DNA from: Verrucomicrobiia bacterium
Lineage (GTDB): Bacteria > Verrucomicrobiota > Verrucomicrobiia > JADLBR01 > JAIBCM01
Direction of reading: 5' to 3'
Assembly (NCBI GenBank): GCA_019694135.1
Contig: JAIBCM010000003.1
Span: 341,030 to 405,029, forward strand
DNA length: 64,000 nucleotides
Position numbers and translations under genes: made by a program
The notes under the pieces: model-generated
What the model saw: only the letters and a program-made list of their open reading frames with translations
What the model was told of the DNA's origin: nothing
Database searches by the model: none
Shown: positions 1 to 8,224 of the stretch, piece after piece
Layout of the letters: each line of letters opens with the position of its first letter
Numbering within the stretch: the stretch's first letter is position 1

Positions 1-536
1 GTGTCCCTAGCAGTAGAATCTTCCGAAATCTTAAAAAAAGCTGCCTGCGCCTGATCCAAAACCGGTCCGGGATCATCTGGAGCCTCTTGCACCGCTTGCA
101 CCAATTCCGCACACGAACAAACCACCTGACGCAATAAAAATTTGCTTCGAACCAAATTAATATAACTAAAAATATTCGCCGGCGTCGGCACATCCGCCAC
201 CAACTGCGCCAAATAACCATCTCCACCAATCTCGTCCAAAAGCCCCCGATTCTTTAACCGCTCCCGCAACAACATCAAATCCAATGGCTCATTCGCATCC
301 ACCATCTCCTGCATCGCGCGAAACATCGCCTGATGCCGAGGATCATAAAACGCCTCCTCCACCAAACGCTCCAACGCTTCATCCGTTGCCTCCTTGGGCG
401 AAAGCAACATCGAACCTAAAACCCCCCGCTCCGCTTCTAAACTATAAGGAACCGGCCATTTATCCGCATTAAGCGTCGCCCCATTCATCTCAGGCCGCAA
501 TTTTACACTTCGCTCTCTAAAAACCGCTTCCACCAT
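1..536 (-). CDS. dnaB: Replicative DNA helicase DnaB, N-terminal part (runs off window)
   Basis: Reading the reverse strand from an ATG at 536 gives an open frame that continues past base 1. About 20 residues in, the protein has the hallmark DnaB N-terminal sequence PYSLEAERGVLGSMLL, followed by the helical primase-interacting domain (DPRHQAMFRAM, PLDLMLLRERL, GGDGYLAQLV, VPTPANIFSYI). Only about 178 residues are visible, so the RecA-like ATPase domain with the Walker motifs lies outside the window. A purine-rich AAGAGGG just upstream of the ATG is a good ribosome-binding site. DnaB is the ring helicase that unwinds DNA ahead of the replisome. The identification rests on the N-terminal domain alone. 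Confidence 0.9.
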   Translation of the reverse strand, partial: MVEAVFRERSVKLRPEMNGATLNADKWPVPYSLEAERGVLGSMLLSPKEATDEALERLVEEAFYDPRHQAMFRAMQEMVDANEPLDLMLLRERLKNRGLLDEIGGDGYLAQLVADVPTPANIFSYINLVRSKFLLRQVVCSCAELVQAVQEAPDDPGPVLDQAQAAFFKISEDSTARD

Positions 537-914
537 CCCTCTTCTTTAACTCAGCCACCCAGAAGGGCAAATGAAATTTTAACTTTCCTTAAGAAATTTT
601 TTCACACGCTTTTTTCTCGCTAAAATTAGCTTGGATTAACGAACTCTTTAGAAAACTCCAGCAGTCAATAGTCAGAAATCAACTCAGGGCAACATTTATA
701 ATATTGTCATCCTAAGACTCAATCTAAGCTACCCATCCTCCATTTCCCTGTTATCCTCTGGCTAGCTCTACAACTGTCCGAAGTTCTTTAATTATCTTTT
801 ATATAGCTAAGAAAAAACCTCTTGCCATTCCCGACTCGATCGGGAATCCATTCTTTATTCCCCCGGATCCTCAGGTCAAGCCTGAGGATGATAGGAAACC
901 AGAGGTCGAAGGTG
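537..914. other. Intergenic region without a convincing gene
   Basis: This 378-base gap between divergent dnaB and the secreted-protein gene at 915 holds AT-rich sequence, a TTGTCATCCT-type stretch near 704 and the paired palindromes annotated separately at 827-888. I see no convincing promoter or RNA gene in it. Confidence 0.5.
827..888. repeat. REP-like pair of palindromes
   Basis: There are two perfect 8-base inverted repeats in tandem: ATTCCCGA/TCGGGAAT (827-834 and 840-847, loop 5) and TCCTCAGG/CCTGAGGA (868-875 and 881-888, loop 5). This resembles the dispersed extragenic palindromes of many bacteria, often written CATTCCCG...CGGGAAT and CCTGAGGATGA. Only one copy is in this window, so dispersal cannot be shown. 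It lies immediately before the gene at 915 and would be inside that gene if an earlier start were used, which argues for the later start. Confidence 0.5.
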
Positions 915-1412
915 ATGAAAGGCTTGATAATTGTTTTTAAGCTTTTGCTTAACTCCTTAATTCTCTGTGCGATATGTAGCCAAGAACAACTATTAGAGGA
1001 TTGGTTGAGCGAGCAATTTATTTTGAAGAAAGGTTATGTGCAACAAACGCTTAACAATACCACAAATAATGTTGCTGAATTTAACTGGCAATTGCCATCA
1101 ATGGATATTAACTTTGATAAGATTCAAGATTTTAATTTGGCAGTGGCATTAGGACACGCAAGAAGCAATGAAAAACCAATGCATGTTAAAGTTAAAGTAG
1201 AGGTTTTATCTGGTAAAACGATTGAGGTAAAAATGACCGGAATATTAACTGACCTTTATGATTTTTCTTATGGGGCTTTCCCTTCATATTGGTCGACATT
1301 AGCTGCTCGCACTCAATCAGGTTATAATACTTTAGGTGAAGCTGGCCGAGTCTATAAATCTGAAATTCAACTAGTTGATTCTCTTTGGCCAAGAGAATTT
1401 AATTTTAAATAA
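915..1412 (+). CDS. Secreted protein of unknown function
   Basis: I do not recognise this 165-residue protein. The ATG at 915 is preferred over upstream frame starts because it begins a typical signal peptide (MKGLIIVFKLLLNSLILCAI, then C-S-Q-E) and because the upstream frame runs through a palindromic repeat. The mature part has no transmembrane segment. It ends in a region rich in aromatic residues and glycine (DLYDFSYGAFPSYW, then QSGYNTLGEAGRVYKSE). The signal peptide puts it in the periplasm or outside. It lies 4 bases before the next gene, so the two are probably cotranscribed. Both are visibly more AT-rich than the housekeeping genes around them, which may indicate acquisition. Confidence 0.6.
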   Translation: MKGLIIVFKLLLNSLILCAICSQEQLLEDWLSEQFILKKGYVQQTLNNTTNNVAEFNWQLPSMDINFDKIQDFNLAVALGHARSNEKPMHVKVKVEVLSGKTIEVKMTGILTDLYDFSYGAFPSYWSTLAARTQSGYNTLGEAGRVYKSEIQLVDSLWPREFNFK

Positions 1413-1416
1413 TCTT

Positions 1417-2178
1417 ATGAAATCACTTTTACTTCCGTTCTTGCTTTTAAATTTTATTTTTTCTTTAAGCGCCCAGACATCAATATTTCTTTTACCAGCT
1501 TCGCAAGCTAAAGATTTTTTTAATTATGAAGATGAGTTAAAAATTTCTGACGAAATCGGTAATGATTATAAAAAAATGGGAGATTTCTTATGGGGAAGAT
1601 CCTACGAAGCAAAAGACCGTGCTTTTGCTTATTGCACTGTGCTTTATCAGTATAAATCAATTTTGTCTGTAGAAAATGTTAAGAAATTAGCTTTACTCGA
1701 AAAAGAATCTCAAGAGAAATTTTTAAAGAAAGCAGCTGAAAAGGAAGAAAAAATTAAACAAACAAAAGACCCTAATAAGCAGAAAGAATTACTCGCAAAT
1801 TATGAAAAATGGCGGACTGAACGAATTGAAAATCAGTTATTAAGGTCAATTAAACTTAGTAATGGAGCTACTGGATTTATTCAACCTTTAGGTTTTGGAC
1901 CGGGAGGAGCAGCTCTTATCGCCAATGTAAGCGATCCCTCAAAGAAGTTCGATTTAGCATTAACGCTTTTCATAAACTCTTTTGATGATACTGACTCTAA
2001 GGAAATTCAGCTTTTGCCCGCTACTAAAAAATATCAGGAAAAACTTGCGCTAAAAAATATGCCTGACTTATTAAAAAATGCCCTTGAAAGCATTTACCCT
2101 GAAATGGAAAGGCAATATAGAAAGCTATACACTCCTCCCATGACAAATTCTGTGCCAGCACAACCGCAAAAACCCTAA
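1417..2178 (+). CDS. Secreted protein with a charged helical middle, unknown function
   Basis: This 253-residue protein starts at the ATG at 1417 with a clear signal peptide (MKSLLLPFLLLNFIFSLSAQ). A lysine- and glutamate-rich stretch around residues 85-130 (EKESQEKFLKKAAEKEEK and following) looks like a coiled coil. It is followed by a glycine-rich segment (QPLGFGPGGAALIANV) and a C-terminus ending in proline-rich sequence. No family is recognised. It sits directly behind the gene at 915 and likely forms a two-gene unit with it. There is no strong ribosome-binding site, so translation may be coupled to the upstream gene. Confidence 0.6.
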   Translation: MKSLLLPFLLLNFIFSLSAQTSIFLLPASQAKDFFNYEDELKISDEIGNDYKKMGDFLWGRSYEAKDRAFAYCTVLYQYKSILSVENVKKLALLEKESQEKFLKKAAEKEEKIKQTKDPNKQKELLANYEKWRTERIENQLLRSIKLSNGATGFIQPLGFGPGGAALIANVSDPSKKFDLALTLFINSFDDTDSKEIQLLPATKKYQEKLALKNMPDLLKNALESIYPEMERQYRKLYTPPMTNSVPAQPQKP

Positions 2179-2218
2179 CTTTTTCAAAGTGCTAACCGTT
2201 GGAAGTTATTAAATTAAA

Positions 2219-2257
2219 AATTTTACGGGGTGTTTTACGAGGTCTTTTACGAGGTCG
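2219..2257. repeat. Short direct repeats TTTTACGRGGT
   Basis: Three near-identical units (ttttacggggt, ttttacgaggt, ttttacgaggt) follow each other between the unknown gene ending at 2178 and the 3' end of speA. No function is apparent. It may be replication slippage in a non-coding gap. Confidence 0.5.
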
Positions 2258-2315
2258 ACTCTTGATTATTGATGAGATAAAGCAAGCTTGAAACAATTAA
2301 AAATTCTAATTGATA

Positions 2316-4214
2316 TTAAAACTTCAAGTAAGTCGGTTCTTCCAACTCTTTTTCATAAATTTCCAGTAAATTCATTCCTTCGCTAGGTTTTAAACGGTCC
2401 TCGCGAATGGCCGTGGTAACTTGCTCCTTGAATTCGCTGGCCAACTCGTGCTTATCGTATTGGACATCCTGAAGCACCTGGCCAATTTTTCGGCCTTCGA
2501 TCGTTTCTTCAATATAAAAACCGGATTCTTCGTCTCCGTCTAAAAAAACGTGCGCTTCATTCACCCTACCAAAAAGGTTATGAATATCACCCATCACATC
2601 CTGATAAGCGCCCACCAAAAAAAATCCGATCCAATAAGACTGGTTTTGGAAGCGATGCAAACGCAACGTTTGTTGCCCTTTATTTTTACCGATGAAACGA
2701 GACACTTTACCATCCGAATCGCAGGTAATATCCACCAAAGTTCCCCAACGATCCGGTTCTTTCTCTAAATGATGAAGCGGCATGACGGGAAATAATTGTC
2801 CTAAAGCCCAGTGATCGACAAGCGATTGAAACACCGAAAAATTGCACCAGTACTGATCGCTCAAAGAAAATTGCAGTTCTCGAATCTCCTCCGGCACCAC
2901 TCGGGAGTTGCGATAAGCCTCGGTCACTCCTTCCGCAACTGTCCAAAACCTTTCTTCCACTATCGCCTTGGTTTCCAAATCCAATAAACCCAAACTAAAC
3001 ATCGTCTCAGCCTGTTCGCGAATGCGAAGCGCTTCATGCCAAACTTCGCGTCTTGTGCGACGATTTAGTTGTTTCAATAAAACTTCCAAATTTTGTGCCA
3101 ATTTATCTTTAGCAATTTTTTTGACGTTCTTTAGCCTCCCTTTCTTTTCAGAAACGCCAAACACTTCCACCACCAACACTGAATGTGGCGACACCACTGC
3201 GCGGCCACTTTCACTGACCAGATCGGGACAAGGCACTTTCTCCTCCTCACAAATTTCGGCAATTTGTTGAACCACCGTTCGACAATATTCTTCCAGCGTG
3301 TAATTCATCGAACTTTCGGAAGTGCTACGCGTGCCATCATAATCAATGCCCAATCCACCACCGACATCGACAAATTTTACTGGAAAATTTAACTGTCGAA
3401 CTTTCGCGTAATAGCGGGCTGCTTCGCTCACTGCGCGTCGAATGATTTGAATATCGGGCATCTGTGATCCCATGTGAAAATGCAATAGCTGAAACATATC
3501 TTCGGCCTGATGCTGTTTTAAAATTTCACAAGCTTCCACCAAATCACGCGCGGTTAAACCGAATTTGGCATCATCTCCAGAAGACGCAGCCCATTTGCCA
3601 GCGCCTTTGACTTGCAACTTAATGCGAAATCCCAGCTGCGGTTTAACCCCAAACTTTTCAGAAACTTTCAGCACCAAAGCCAGCTCCTCTAGCTTCTCAA
3701 TCACAATAATCACTTGCTTGCCCAGTTTTTTCCCAAGCAACGCCAGACGAATAAAACTTTCATCCTTGTAGCCATTGCAAATGATCAAGCTTTCCGGATC
3801 ACGATGCAAGGCCAGCGCCGCTACCAATTCCGGTTTACTGCCAGCTTCCAAACCATAATGAAACGTTTTTCCCGCCTCCAAAATTTCTTCTACGACTTCA
3901 CACAGCTGATTCACCTTGATCGGGAACACTCCGCGATAAATACCTGGATATTTTTGCTCCCGCATCACCTGTTGAAACGCCTCATTAATCGCCACCACGC
4001 GATCCCGCAACAAATCCTGAAACCGTAACACCATCGGAAAATGCAACCCTCTTTGCTTGGCTGCTTCAATCACCTGAACCATATCCAAAGTCGCCCCTTT
4101 AGCGCGCAATGGCGACACGGTCACATTTCCTTTTCCATTGATCGAAAAATAATCGCCACCCCATCGCGGAACTCGATAATGTTCTACCGCTTTTTCAATA
4201 GTCCAATCACTCAT
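2316..4214 (-). CDS. speA: Biosynthetic arginine decarboxylase
   Basis: SpeA decarboxylates arginine to agmatine, the first step of the agmatine route to putrescine, using pyridoxal phosphate. The protein has the fold-III barrel signature: FPIKVNQ with the PLP lysine near residue 100, YGLEAGSKPELVAAL, HFHMGSQ, the GGGLGIDYDGT phosphate-binding loop and the SESGRAVVSPHS segment. About 632 residues fits the family. An in-frame TTG at 4232 would add six residues. The ATG at 4214 is preferred because MSDWTIEKAVEHYRVPRWG is the usual beginning of the family, though neither start has a strong ribosome-binding site. The later pathway enzyme AguB is encoded at 46204-47121; no AguA is in the window. 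Confidence 0.95.
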   Translation of the reverse strand: MSDWTIEKAVEHYRVPRWGGDYFSINGKGNVTVSPLRAKGATLDMVQVIEAAKQRGLHFPMVLRFQDLLRDRVVAINEAFQQVMREQKYPGIYRGVFPIKVNQLCEVVEEILEAGKTFHYGLEAGSKPELVAALALHRDPESLIICNGYKDESFIRLALLGKKLGKQVIIVIEKLEELALVLKVSEKFGVKPQLGFRIKLQVKGAGKWAASSGDDAKFGLTARDLVEACEILKQHQAEDMFQLLHFHMGSQMPDIQIIRRAVSEAARYYAKVRQLNFPVKFVDVGGGLGIDYDGTRSTSESSMNYTLEEYCRTVVQQIAEICEEEKVPCPDLVSESGRAVVSPHSVLVVEVFGVSEKKGRLKNVKKIAKDKLAQNLEVLLKQLNRRTRREVWHEALRIREQAETMFSLGLLDLETKAIVEERFWTVAEGVTEAYRNSRVVPEEIRELQFSLSDQYWCNFSVFQSLVDHWALGQLFPVMPLHHLEKEPDRWGTLVDITCDSDGKVSRFIGKNKGQQTLRLHRFQNQSYWIGFFLVGAYQDVMGDIHNLFGRVNEAHVFLDGDEESGFYIEETIEGRKIGQVLQDVQYDKHELASEFKEQVTTAIREDRLKPSEGMNLLEIYEKELEEPTYLKF

Positions 4215-4361
4215 GAATTCAATGTTGCTCAATTTTCAAAAATTAACAGTTTTTTTATTAAACCGGTTTAGCAAATGATAAAGCGTTTTTTCCCCGCCCA
4301 TTTTCTGCATTCCTGCACTACCCACTTGCTCCCTATTCTTGAATCTGCTATTTTTTAAATT

Positions 4362-4913
4362 ATGCCTTTTAGCTTTCTCCTAATTCTTTTTGTGGCTCTT
4401 TATCGCATTTTTATGCCTTTGCTCAATGGCTGGCCTAATTTCGCTCCTTTAATGGCGCTAAGTTTTTGCGCTGCGATTTATTGGCCTGGTTTCTTAGCCA
4501 TGATGATCCCTATCGGCGCTTTATTCATTTCTGATCTTTGGCTCAATCATTATTATCACGCCTCACTTTTAGCATGGAGCATGTTGCCCGCTTATTTTTG
4601 CTACGTTATGGCTTGGGGGCTAGGTCGCTGGGTAAAATATCATAAATCTTTTGCCACCATTTTTACTGGAAGCTTACTAGGATCCTCTCTCTTTTATCTT
4701 ATCACCAACTCGATATCCTGGTTTGCAGAACCTCTCTACGCCAAAACCGCAGCAGGTTGGTGGCAAGCCCTAACAATGGGATTACCCACTTATCCGCCAA
4801 CTTATTTATTTTTCAAAAATTCTTTAATTAGCGATCTTTTATTCACTGGCTTATTTGTTTTAACTATGGAACTTTCCTCCAAAAAAGTTTCCCCTGCTAT
4901 TGTCGCACGTTAA
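4362..4913 (+). CDS. DUF6580-like membrane protein, putative B12-related transport component
   Basis: This 183-residue protein has about five hydrophobic segments and the feel of an ECF-transporter substrate-binding (S) subunit: LMALSFCAAIYWPGF, a YFCYVMAWGLG helix, and a conserved middle LLGSSLFYLITNSISWF. Proteins of this kind (DUF6580) are often found beside cobalamin receptors in Bacteroidota, Planctomycetes and Verrucomicrobiota. Here it converges on a BtuB-like receptor gene with a 4-base overlap of the 3' ends (4910-4913). The family assignment and any role in crossing the inner membrane with cobalamin are inferences from topology and context. Confidence 0.65.
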   Translation: MPFSFLLILFVALYRIFMPLLNGWPNFAPLMALSFCAAIYWPGFLAMMIPIGALFISDLWLNHYYHASLLAWSMLPAYFCYVMAWGLGRWVKYHKSFATIFTGSLLGSSLFYLITNSISWFAEPLYAKTAAGWWQALTMGLPTYPPTYLFFKNSLISDLLFTGLFVLTMELSSKKVSPAIVAR

Positions 4914-6724
4914 AAACGAAATTCTGTTTTAACATAATAAGCTCTTCGAGGCGCAGGATAACCGCTAACCTCTTCATATTCCTCGTCCCACAAATTTTCT
5001 ACGCGAAATCCAACAGAACAATAACGATTAATGGCCCATTGTAATCCGCTGCGAAGAGTCAAATAATCCGGCATATCTTTTTGTTGAAAAGCTAATGCAT
5101 CAAAATCTTCGCGTTCCCGTTTCCATTCCGCCCCCAAAAACAAAGTCACACAAGAAAGAGGTTTCACTATCAAATCAGAAGTGAAAAGATGACGCGGACG
5201 TCGCACCAAACGAATTTGCGCCTCTGTGTCGTTGGCTTCCAAATAGGTATAGCCCATAGATAAGGACAAAAAATTCCAAGGCTGGATAGTAAAAGAATTT
5301 TCCACTCCCCAGGTTTCTGCCTCAGAAATATTTTGCGGTAAAATCCCATCGAACTGAATAAGATTCTGAATTTCATTTCTAAAATAAGCCGAAGTAAATC
5401 GAATTTTTTTGTGCCAAAAATGTTGTGTGAATCCAATCTCGTAAGAAAAAGATTCTTCCGCTTCCAAATTAGGATTACCAAAACCTGGAAAATAAAGGTC
5501 TTGAAAAGTTGGTGGGCTATAAGCCGTGCCTACTTTTGCATAGAGCAAGGTGTCGGTGGGCAATTCATAGGAAAAAGTTTGCTGCCAAGTTATCGGTGTG
5601 TCATAAGCCTGATAATTATCATAGCGTAAACTGCTAATCATTTGAAAATTCTTAAATACTTCCCACTGGCTTTGCAGATAAAAACCGTAACTAAAATGGG
5701 ATTCATCAATAGCCGAAATGTGATTAGCAAAAAGATCGACCTGATTCCATTCTAAATTGGCTCCCAAAGTTAATTTCCAGGAAGAACTGATCTGAAAATC
5801 GGATTGATAATCCACGGTTTTGTATTGCAACAGCGTTTGATTATCAACCACCGGCAAAATCATATAATTTTGATCTTCTTGAGTAAAACTCGTAATTACG
5901 GTTTGCTTCCATGTCGGGGTCGTTTGCCATGTCAATTTAGGTGCAAGTGTAAAAATTTCCCGTGTTAATTCAGCAGTAGGCGTCGAGAAAGGAATGGAGC
6001 CGGGCGATTCATTGTCTGCTTTGTAATAATTAATTAATGTTTCTAACCTGGCTGTGTCTGAAATACGGAATCCAAGTTTGGCTCGAACTGAAAAAAGGTC
6101 GATATCGTCATTGACCCGATGATAATCTGCTACCCATTTGCTTGCGCTAAACGAATAGTCGAAAAGACCAAAGGCCCCGCGACTCGCCGCGAGCTCTTGA
6201 AAAGTTGAGTAAGATCCTGTTTCGAAAGAAGCCTCACCACTCATCCGCTCTCCCTCACCCGAACTGGTAATAATATTAATCACTCCTCCCACAGCATCTT
6301 GTCCATAAAGTGTAGAAATAGGGCCTTTCACTACCTCGATACGCTCGACATTATCCAGCGTTAAATTGGCCAAATCGTAACCGCCTGCCAAACCAGGACT
6401 CATACGAACGCCATCAATTAAAATCGTGGTATGATTCGATTCTGTTCCTCGACTAAAAATAGAGCTCAGTTGACCAGGTCCTCCCGTTGTTGCGACAGAA
6501 AGTCCCGACACTTGTCGCAAGGCCTGCTCGACTGTTGTTATACCTTTCGCTTGCAGTTCATCAGAATTTAAAACCGTTATATCAGGCGTAATGGTTTTTT
6601 CTTTCGTTCGTGTTGCGGTGACCACTACCGGCTCTAATGTCGTGAGAGCCGGTTGCGAACCACACGAAAAAGAAATAAATAAAATGAGCAGACTAAGTCT
6701 TCGCACTTGTTTCGTTTTTTGCAT
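4910..6724 (-). CDS. btuB: TonB-dependent outer-membrane receptor, BtuB-like (vitamin B12)
   Basis: The 604-residue protein has a signal peptide, a TonB box (LEPVVVTATRT near residue 30), and a plug domain with the usual IDGVRMSPGL, VERIEVVKGPISTLYGQDAVGGVINIIT motifs. A long beta-barrel ends in FRF, a terminal phenylalanine as expected for outer-membrane insertion. It would import its ligand with energy from TonB-ExbBD. The ligand is inferred to be a cobalamin because the gene is second in an operon led by a cobalamin riboswitch. It follows the surface-protein gene by 25 bases. Its 3' end overlaps the convergent DUF6580 gene by four bases. Confidence 0.85.
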   Translation of the reverse strand: MQKTKQVRRLSLLILFISFSCGSQPALTTLEPVVVTATRTKEKTITPDITVLNSDELQAKGITTVEQALRQVSGLSVATTGGPGQLSSIFSRGTESNHTTILIDGVRMSPGLAGGYDLANLTLDNVERIEVVKGPISTLYGQDAVGGVINIITSSGEGERMSGEASFETGSYSTFQELAASRGAFGLFDYSFSASKWVADYHRVNDDIDLFSVRAKLGFRISDTARLETLINYYKADNESPGSIPFSTPTAELTREIFTLAPKLTWQTTPTWKQTVITSFTQEDQNYMILPVVDNQTLLQYKTVDYQSDFQISSSWKLTLGANLEWNQVDLFANHISAIDESHFSYGFYLQSQWEVFKNFQMISSLRYDNYQAYDTPITWQQTFSYELPTDTLLYAKVGTAYSPPTFQDLYFPGFGNPNLEAEESFSYEIGFTQHFWHKKIRFTSAYFRNEIQNLIQFDGILPQNISEAETWGVENSFTIQPWNFLSLSMGYTYLEANDTEAQIRLVRRPRHLFTSDLIVKPLSCVTLFLGAEWKREREDFDALAFQQKDMPDYLTLRSGLQWAINRYCSVGFRVENLWDEEYEEVSGYPAPRRAYYVKTEFRF

Positions 6725-6749
6725 CGACGCTCAAAACAATTTTGAAATC

Positions 6750-7796
6750 TTACTCCAACACACGAAAACGGCGAAACTTGCTCGGAGTTCGTTCACCTTG
6801 CTCACCGAAAGCGCGCACTTCCAATTGAATCACAACAATTCCGTCCAGAACCTCAACAAGAGCAGACCAATTTTTGTCTACTAAAACACCTTCTTGCCAG
6901 GAACCATGATTAACACGATATTCTATACCCACCATCCTCGTTTTTGATTTCACCGTGCCAATTGCCATAAAATTGCCTGACACTTTTTCATTGCGCAGGG
7001 GTCGAAGAATCGTAATTTTTTTTCGTTTCGAATTTTGTGAAGAGGTCGATCCATCTGTCGAAGCGCCCAGTAATTGATTATTCACAGTTATAGCATCGAG
7101 TTCAAATTTGTTAGGAGCATTAGCAGGCAAACTCAAACGAACATAACCTATTTTAGTAAGAGGAGCAGCACTTGCATCCAACCAATTCCCTCCCGCCGAA
7201 CCAGCCAAGACCTGTTTGATTTCTTCATAATCTTTACCAGCAAAATCGCTGACCTTTCCTAAAAACGGACGCCCAAAATCGGCACGACGTGCTCCGGATT
7301 CACTGGAATAAGGATTGGCCAAATCCGTAAAAAAATTATGAAACATAGAAATGTTTTTTTCTCCCAAAGAAAAAAAAGTCTGACCATCTTCACTGACTTC
7401 AACCGTCACTTTATCATCGCCAAAAAGAGTAATTGGAGAACCCGCTTTCCCTTGAGGATAAGCAGCATCAAAAATACCTACATTGCTAAAAATTCCAATT
7501 TCTCGACCTGGTCCAACAATAGCAAAATGCGAAAGTTGAATCGTCATCTGGCCACCCGGACCAATTTGTAAAAGTTGCGAGTCTTCATAAGGAGGATTAA
7601 ATGGGCTAAGAATAGAAACAAAAGGAGTGCCAACTCCTACCAAAGGATCAGGCAATCCAAGAGCTGCTGAAGTTTGAGTTAAAGTTGATCCTGATCCGGG
7701 TTGATAAGAAACCACTTGCTTGCCACTGCCTGTTAACGCAAAGCTTTTGATTGATAAGACGACGACTAATCCAACACTAACTATTCCACGCTTCAT
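6750..7796 (-). CDS. Secreted surface protein of the cobalamin-regulated operon
   Basis: The 348-residue protein has a signal peptide (MKRGIVSVGLVVVLSIKSFA). Its body looks like a lectin- or discoidin-like beta-sandwich (QLLQIGPGGQMTIQLSH, VTVEVSEDGQTFFSLGE, IGYVRLSLPANAPNKFELDAI). From about residue 260 there is an Ig-like module (ITILRPLRNEKVSGNFMAIG, YRVNHGSWQEG). There is no sorting motif or transmembrane helix at the C-terminus. An AGGAG ribosome-binding site precedes the ATG. It is the first gene after the cobalamin riboswitch and is followed by the BtuB-like receptor, so a role in capturing corrinoid at the surface or in the periplasm is likely but unproven. I do not recognise the family with certainty. 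Confidence 0.7.
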   Translation of the reverse strand: MKRGIVSVGLVVVLSIKSFALTGSGKQVVSYQPGSGSTLTQTSAALGLPDPLVGVGTPFVSILSPFNPPYEDSQLLQIGPGGQMTIQLSHFAIVGPGREIGIFSNVGIFDAAYPQGKAGSPITLFGDDKVTVEVSEDGQTFFSLGEKNISMFHNFFTDLANPYSSESGARRADFGRPFLGKVSDFAGKDYEEIKQVLAGSAGGNWLDASAAPLTKIGYVRLSLPANAPNKFELDAITVNNQLLGASTDGSTSSQNSKRKKITILRPLRNEKVSGNFMAIGTVKSKTRMVGIEYRVNHGSWQEGVLVDKNWSALVEVLDGIVVIQLEVRAFGEQGERTPSKFRRFRVLE

Positions 7797-8224
7797 TTTT
7801 TACTCCTGTTATGAGCAAGAGTAGAAAAATCACCAAAGATTAACGATGGTTTGTTGCCACTCTCACACTTTATTATTTGCGATAAAGTTCTATTTTCAAT
7901 CCTCTTGAAAATAGCAATGAGTGATTGATTGGACAGATATTCGGACTTTTGAGTTTCTTGAATTTCCTCCCGCCAAAGCGGGTGAAATCATTTTGCCTTT
8001 CTTCCCCCTTCGCAAAGCATTTCGGCTTCACTGGGTTTGTTCACCTATTTTTTCAAATTAGGCAATGGAAGATTGTAGCTCAATACCGCAGCGCAACTGT
8101 CTCCGAATTTCACGGAGTTCCCCGGCGCAATCAACCTTTCTTTTGTTCACACAAAAGATAATCTCAAAATCAAAGAACTAGGCTGCTAGATAAAAATTTA
8201 TTTGATTTTAAGCAAGCCTAAAAA
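7797..8224 (-). other. Long leader region between cas9 and the B12 operon
   Basis: The 428-base gap holds the cobalamin aptamer (annotated separately), a downstream inverted repeat CTATTTTCAA/TTGAAAATAG near 7890-7914 (reverse strand) that may be part of the expression platform, and the ribosome-binding site of the surface-protein gene. Near 8175-8222 a TAGGCT/AGCCTA inverted repeat follows the cas9 stop, but no T-tract follows it, so a terminator for cas9 is not clear. Confidence 0.5.
7958..8158 (-). promoter_or_regulatory. Cobalamin riboswitch
   Basis: On the reverse strand, from about 8125 downward, the leader reads GGGGAACTCCGTGAAATTC, then GGAGACAGTTGCGCTGCGGTA. This matches the cobalamin-riboswitch core GGGAAnnnnGUGaaAnUCnnnnaCAGnnGCGCuGCgGUA. 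A peripheral AAGCCGAAATGC segment follows near 8025. A later CCCGC/GCGGG hairpin near 7964-7984 could be the regulatory stem. The aptamer lies in the leader of the secreted-protein and BtuB-like receptor genes, exactly where B12 uptake genes are usually repressed by their product. The boundaries are approximate. Whether control is transcriptional or translational is not clear, since I see no strong T-tract. Confidence 0.85.
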
